Shown piece by piece: positions 14,978 to 18,128 of a DNA stretch of 18,128 nucleotides. The stretch is from Deltaproteobacteria bacterium (GTDB lineage Bacteria; Desulfobacterota; DSM-4660; Desulfatiglandales; B25-G16). A program made the translations under genes and the position numbers. How positions within the stretch are numbered: the stretch's first letter is position 1; every line of letters starts with the position of its first letter. Where the stretch lies: the NCBI GenBank assembly GCA_020348625.1, contig CP070752.1, forward strand, positions 1,865,855 through 1,883,982, in the 5' to 3' direction. The notes under the pieces are model-generated. The model saw only the letters and a list, made by a program, of their open reading frames with translations. It did not search any database and was not told the origin of the DNA.

Positions 14978-15577
14978 TTTCCCCAACCCCTCCAGGGCCT
15001 TGACCAGCTCCTCGAGCTTGGGTCTTTGATTAATATCATTGACGTTAATAAAACGAATGATCCCCTTCTTATCGATGACAAACAGTGCCCGCTCAGCCGT
15101 TCCGTCTGAACGCAGCACCCCGTACGTGTCGGCTACCGCCCCGTGGGGCCAGAAATCGGAGAGGACCGGAAACCAGAGCTTACCCATCTGATTGGTCCAG
15201 GCAAAAAGGGTGGGGATATTATCCACGGTAATGCCCAGAAGGATCGTGTCGTGTTGTTTGAAGAGATCCTCTACGATGTTATAGCCCGGCCATTGATCCG
15301 AGCATACCGGTGTCCAGGCAGCGGGCACAAAGGAGAGCACCACGTTCTTGTTACCCCGGTACTGGCTCAGGGAGATCCGCTCACCTGACAGTGACGGGAG
15401 GGAGAAGTTGGGGGCCCGATCACCGACCGTGACCTTCAGGACGCTGTCGGTGGGTTTGAGGCGCCCGGGGTTATAGATGTTCTTCTTATATGCCTCGGAC
15501 AGGGCAGATGCAGGGGAGGCAGAGAAGACAATCAAGACTACGATGAGGCTACAGAGGAGGTAAAGCTTCCGTTTCAT
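14975..15577 (-). CDS. Exported one-Cys peroxiredoxin (AhpC/TSA-like redoxin)
   Basis: 200 residues. The N-terminus is a clear Sec signal peptide (basic MKRK, hydrophobic core, cleavage near SPASA-LSEA, residue 25). The mature part has the thioredoxin fold of peroxiredoxins: VGDRAPNFSLPSLSGE (51-66) and the catalytic P-x3-T-x2-C motif as Pro85, Thr89, Cys92 in FVPAAWTPVCSDQ, with Arg163 a candidate for the active-site arginine. Cys92 is the only cysteine in the mature protein, so it needs an outside thiol to be recycled. It would reduce hydroperoxides in the periplasm. The start overlaps the stop of the upstream thioredoxin-like gene by 4 bp (ATGA), so the two are translationally coupled and that protein is the obvious reductant. 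Confidence 0.88.
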   Translation of the reverse strand: MKRKLYLLCSLIVVLIVFSASPASALSEAYKKNIYNPGRLKPTDSVLKVTVGDRAPNFSLPSLSGERISLSQYRGNKNVVLSFVPAAWTPVCSDQWPGYNIVEDLFKQHDTILLGITVDNIPTLFAWTNQMGKLWFPVLSDFWPHGAVADTYGVLRSDGTAERALFVIDKKGIIRFINVNDINQRPKLEELVKALEGLGK

Positions 15578-16176
15578 GGTTTCTTCTCCTGTTCTAATCC
15601 AGAGAGGCGCAGTATGAGCTTCACAAAGGACTCGGCCCCCTCGATACCGCCCAGCTTGGCGTAGAAGACCCGGTGGGTTCCATCATCGTTGATCCTGACA
15701 CCGATAAAAAACGGGGTCCTGACCTCCCCGAAGGCCTTGTGGAGGGTAAAATCCTCATCCGAGAAGACCGGAAAGGGAACCGAGTACTTTCCCTTGAAGA
15801 CCTGCACCTCAAAGGGCGTGTTTCCCGCACCGATACCGATCAGTTTGATTCTGCCTTTCAGGTCGGGATTGGTCTCGATGATCTCATAGAGCCGGTTGAC
15901 CTCAGGTGCCTCTCTTTGGCAGTAAGGGCAGTACATACTGAAGATCTCGATGATCACCACCTGTGCCTTGATCTGGGCAATAGTGAACGAACCCGTGGTG
16001 GTGAGACCCAGATACTCTTTGTCTGCGGCCTGCTCCGGGATCGGGAGCTTGAAGCCGGGAAGGGGCCCGCCTGGTTGAGGTGGCGCCGCGTTTGCCGAAA
16101 TTGGTGATACGAGCAGGGCCGCCCAGAATGCCGCAACTGACAAAACTATAAACATTCTCCTTGCTATCTTACTCAT
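15574..16176 (-). CDS. Exported TlpA/ResA-like thioredoxin-fold protein with CPYC motif
   Basis: 200 residues with a Sec signal peptide (MSKIARR, hydrophobic 9-25, cleavage near SANA-AP at about residue 30). The mature protein has a thioredoxin fold: VVIIEIFSMYCPYCQREAPEV contains the redox pair Cys83-Cys86, and the usual cis-proline follows in RTPFF. CPYC is the glutaredoxin/DsbA-like form rather than the CxPC or CGPC of many thioredoxins, so it could reduce or oxidise partners. The GAGGAGG ribosome site precedes the ATG at 16176. The 4-bp overlap with the one-Cys peroxiredoxin gene argues for a periplasmic reductase-peroxidase pair. Electrons would have to come from a membrane carrier such as CcdA, which is not seen here. 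Confidence 0.87.
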   Translation of the reverse strand: MSKIARRMFIVLSVAAFWAALLVSPISANAAPPQPGGPLPGFKLPIPEQAADKEYLGLTTTGSFTIAQIKAQVVIIEIFSMYCPYCQREAPEVNRLYEIIETNPDLKGRIKLIGIGAGNTPFEVQVFKGKYSVPFPVFSDEDFTLHKAFGEVRTPFFIGVRINDDGTHRVFYAKLGGIEGAESFVKLILRLSGLEQEKKP

Positions 16177-16360
16177 CAGGGAATCCTCCTCTCAGCATTC
16201 AAGTTCTTTCATCTAACGTTCCTGGCCCTCGTTCTCCTGTTACCCGATATCGGATCACGCCGCCTTCACCTCAAGAAGCCCAATCTCCCTATACACACCT
16301 TATTGCCGTTTCACCGGTAGCCAGGATATTCTGCTCGCCGCGATCCTTGTGTGCGAGTAA

Positions 16361-16870
16361 CTATGAGACCTTAAAAAAGGCCGTTGATTTTGAACCACAT
16401 ACGGGGCATTTTTCGGGCGGCTCCTTTTCGGAGACATACCCGCATACTGAACAGACAAAGTAATCAACAGCTTCTAATGTATCCGGGTCTTTCAGTGCGC
16501 GCTCATAGAGAGCTGCATGTTCCTTTTCAACCTCATTCGCATAGATGAAACTTCGTTCTGCCACCTTTTGCCCTTCCTGCTTTGCATCATCAATCATCGC
16601 AGGATACATGGTCTTAAACTCATGGGTCTCACCTGAAATGGCCTCTTTCAGGTTTTCTGCCGTTGTCTTAACAACCCCGAGAGCTCGCAGATGGTTATGG
16701 GCATGCACTGTTTCTGCCTCGGCTGCCGCCCTAAATAGCCTGGCCACCTGGTGGTAACCGTCCTTTTCGGCCTGCTTGGAGAAGGCGAGATATCGGCGGT
16801 TGGCCTGTGATTCGCCGGCGAAGGCCTCCATCAGATTTTTTTCCGTTTTGCTTCCTTTTAATTCAGACAT
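16361..16870 (-). CDS. rbr: Rubrerythrin
   Basis: 169 residues of a classical but compact rubrerythrin, a cytoplasmic peroxide reductase of anaerobes. The diiron domain shows Glu20, Glu53 and His56 (AEAETVHAH), a Glu near 81 (SGETHEF) and Glu115 with His118 (EVEKEH). The C-terminal rubredoxin-like domain has Cys140 and Cys143 (CSVCGY) and Cys155 and Cys158 (CPVCGS), with an 11-residue span as usual for rubrerythrin. The start follows AAGGAGGG. It has its own strong promoter with a PerR/Fur-type box over the predicted transcription start, about 118 nt upstream, so peroxide control is likely. Rubredoxin encoded at 10490-10651 is the natural electron donor. Confidence 0.96.
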   Translation of the reverse strand: MSELKGSKTEKNLMEAFAGESQANRRYLAFSKQAEKDGYHQVARLFRAAAEAETVHAHNHLRALGVVKTTAENLKEAISGETHEFKTMYPAMIDDAKQEGQKVAERSFIYANEVEKEHAALYERALKDPDTLEAVDYFVCSVCGYVSEKEPPEKCPVCGSKSTAFFKVS

Positions 16871-16979
16871 GGCATCCCTCCTTATTAATAAATAGTAGCA
16901 TGAAATATGAGAGAGGAATCAAACAAATATTAACGAATGCAATCATTTCTAAGCTTGGAACTGGCAGTTAAAGCCTTAA

Positions 16980-16994
16980 TAGTAATTATTATCA
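16980..16994. promoter_or_regulatory. PerR/Fur-type operator at the rubrerythrin promoter
   Basis: On the minus strand the site reads TGATAATAATTACTA; it matches the 7-1-7 Fur-family consensus TGATAATNATTATCA at 12 of 14 positions, the left half perfectly. It directly follows the -10 hexamer, so it covers the expected start of transcription near 16988, the right place for a repressor. The perR gene two kb away is the likely source of its regulator; Fur itself cannot be excluded. Confidence 0.65.
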
Positions 16995-17023
16995 ATTTTA
17001 TTAATCATCTTAGACCTTGTCAA
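16995..17023 (-). promoter_or_regulatory. Strong sigma70-type promoter of rubrerythrin
   Basis: TTGACA (17018-17023) is a perfect -35 and TAAAAT (16995-17000) a five-of-six -10, with exactly 17 bases between. This is the best promoter in the window and points to rubrerythrin with a leader of about 118 nt. The adjoining operator suggests high expression when the repressor is removed. Confidence 0.75.
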
Positions 17024-17064
17024 CCTCCTGATTAGAAAACAGCCATATTCTCAACACGTAATAT

Positions 17065-17093
17065 TTGCAAACTGCATCTAGCATACGTTACAC
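17065..17093 (+). promoter_or_regulatory. Possible promoter of the universal stress protein gene
   Basis: TTGCAA (17065-17070) and TTACAC (17088-17093) with a 17-base spacer point toward the stress protein gene. The -10 is poor. The leader would be about 140 nt and includes CTCCC...GGGAG arms (17173-17203 area) that could form a hairpin. Tentative. Confidence 0.3.
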
Positions 17094-17237
17094 TACTAAC
17101 AATGGGGGTTCTCGAACTTCCTGTAAGATTAGCCTCGGCATAGGACATATCAGGGCTTGGGCATCATGTTAGCTCCCGTCTGCCCTCCTCGGGGGAGTCA
17201 CCAATGTCAGGAAAGAATAGATAAAAGGAGGCTGATC

Positions 17238-17708
17238 ATGGAAAACAGAATACTCGTTGCCTTCGATGATTCGGAAAATGCCCTAAGGGCTGTTGAGTAT
17301 GTAGCAGATAGATTTACCAAGGAAAACCAGATTACCCTCTTCTCCATCGTTCCAGATACTGCAGCCCTTTGCGACATGAATAGCCCGAGCCTAATCCCTT
17401 ATTTCATGGAGAAGCAGGCGATCTTTTGCGGGCTGGAAGATCAAAAGAAAGAGCTAGTAGACGAGGCCATGTTGAGGGCAAAGGACATTCTCCTCAAGGC
17501 CGGATTCGATGAGAAGAATATTGCCCTGAAAGTCCAGACTAAAAAGAAGGGGGTGGTGAGGGATATCATAGACGAAGCCCACTCGGGATATGATACTATT
17601 GTCCTGGGCAGGAGAGGGCTTTCCGGTGTAAAGGACTTCATCTTTGGGAGTGTCTCGCAGAAACTGCTCCACCTCGCAAAGGATGTTTCGATCATCGTGG
17701 TGGACTAG
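17238..17708 (+). CDS. Universal stress protein (UspA family)
   Basis: 156 residues, one Usp domain. It opens with the typical ENRILVAFDDSENALRAVEY strand and helix. The ATP-binding motif G-x2-G-x9-G-S is present as Gly124, Gly127, Gly137 and Ser138 (GRRGLSG...FGSVS), so this is an ATP-binding type. The start is placed at 17238 because AAAAGGAGG precedes this ATG; a longer frame from 17157 adds 27 residues unlike the family. It is divergent from rubrerythrin, with 367 bp between the two starts, and stands alone on the plus strand. Usp proteins support survival in starvation or stress by mechanisms not clear from sequence. The stop at 17708 is 142 bp from the convergent DUF4177-like gene; I see no clear terminator there. 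Confidence 0.95.
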   Translation: MENRILVAFDDSENALRAVEYVADRFTKENQITLFSIVPDTAALCDMNSPSLIPYFMEKQAIFCGLEDQKKELVDEAMLRAKDILLKAGFDEKNIALKVQTKKKGVVRDIIDEAHSGYDTIVLGRRGLSGVKDFIFGSVSQKLLHLAKDVSIIVVD

Positions 17709-17850
17709 ATACTCGAATGTCCGGCTCGCGGGTTGATGTATCTAAATGCACCTGTTCGTGCCGGCTTCAGTGAAAGGCCTTGTTGGGGCATTTTATGTGC
17801 CGGATCGTAGACCCGCTTTCGGCAGTAAACGGTGCTGTCTACATGCCACT

Positions 17851-18078
17851 TTACTCCGCCTCGCGCTTCCAGAAAGCCATAAGCCCCTCCTTGCCAAAAG
17901 CGATCTGAACCAATTCCCAGCCTTGCTCTCCCCGTTCATTGAGTATTGCGGTAAGCACTTCTGTCTGATCCACGGGAACCTCATCCAGGGTGCAATCCCC
18001 AGTTTCGGTGCAGAAATAGATAACCTTCTCAAAGGCCTCCGCAGGATGTTTCGTAATCTCATACTCGAAATTCCTCAT
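17851..18078 (-). CDS. Small DUF4177-like protein
   Basis: 75 residues. The layout matches DUF4177-type proteins: an opening strand (MRNFEYEIT), a middle section, then LNERGEQGWELVQIAF and a closing strand with FWKR. The GWELV motif preceded by a helix containing 'N-E-x-G' is what I recognise. Two cysteines (in FCTETGDC) lie in a loop and are not a usual part of the family. AAAGGAGG is 5 bases upstream of the ATG at 18078, so the gene is well supported as coding. The family has no established function. It is convergent with the universal stress protein gene; what lies upstream is outside the window. Confidence 0.75.
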   Translation of the reverse strand: MRNFEYEITKHPAEAFEKVIYFCTETGDCTLDEVPVDQTEVLTAILNERGEQGWELVQIAFGKEGLMAFWKREAE

Positions 18079-18128
18079 CGCTCCTCCTTTCTGTGCTGAA
18101 TGAACTCTCTCTAGGCCCGTGCTCCCCT

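Noticed and set aside
16244..16253. Perfect 10-bp palindrome CCGATATCGG upstream of the TlpA-like gene
   Set aside because: Does not extend, has no promoter beside it, and a single 10-bp palindrome is expected by chance in a window of this size.
17157..17237. 27-residue extension of the universal stress protein
   Set aside because: The ATG at 17238 has AAAAGGAGG and gives the standard family N-terminus; the extension is unrelated sequence.

Overview
The window is bacterial and reads as a strict anaerobe that must survive air exposure. It has a nickel-type (anaerobic) CO dehydrogenase, a flavodiiron protein, rubredoxin, rubrerythrin, a ferritin-like protein and a PerR-type Fur regulator. This gene mix, with strong AGGAGG-type ribosome binding sites, fits a Desulfobacterota (delta-proteobacterial) sulfate reducer or syntroph. 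The taxonomic guess is an inference; no rRNA, tRNA or phylogenetic marker is present. I see no transposase, phage gene or CRISPR array.

Layout. 1-3049 (all minus strand): a polar amino-acid ABC uptake system (binding protein cut by the window edge, ATPase, permease), preceded by a soluble PAS histidine kinase with no response regulator in view. 3243-3827 (minus): a flavodoxin-fold oxidoreductase. 3828-4346: a 519-bp gene-free stretch that ends in a sigma70-like promoter and a structured leader for ftsH (4347-6236, plus). 6244-7614 (minus): a CoA-disulfide reductase/NADH oxidase-like flavoenzyme, divergent from a small Rieske protein (7957-8268, plus). 8364-13305 (minus, transcribed right to left): cooS, a flavin reductase, a 53-residue rubredoxin, a flavodiiron protein and a ferritin-like protein. 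13649-14826 (minus): perR, a 32-codon ORF, a stand-alone flavodoxin and a zinc-ribbon protein. 14975-16176 (minus): an exported TlpA-like thioredoxin overlapping an exported one-Cys peroxiredoxin. 16361-16870 (minus): rubrerythrin. 17238-17708 (plus): a universal stress protein. 17851-18078 (minus): a DUF4177-like protein.

How the parts may work together. About 10 kb (6.2-16.9 kb) is an oxygen/peroxide/NO defence region. NAD(P)H could pass through the flavin reductase and rubredoxin to the flavodiiron protein, which reduces O2 or NO to water or N2O. Rubrerythrin would remove cytoplasmic peroxide, and the thioredoxin/peroxiredoxin pair peroxide outside the inner membrane. PerR probably senses peroxide. 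The clearest regulatory site is at rubrerythrin: a TTGACA-17-TAAAAT promoter with a 12-of-14 match to the Fur/PerR consensus directly over the expected start of transcription. The most unusual point is that cooS lies upstream of, and co-directional with, the flavin reductase-rubredoxin-flavodiiron genes, without cooF or cooC, suggesting that this CO dehydrogenase belongs to redox defence rather than to acetyl-CoA synthesis or H2-evolving CO metabolism.
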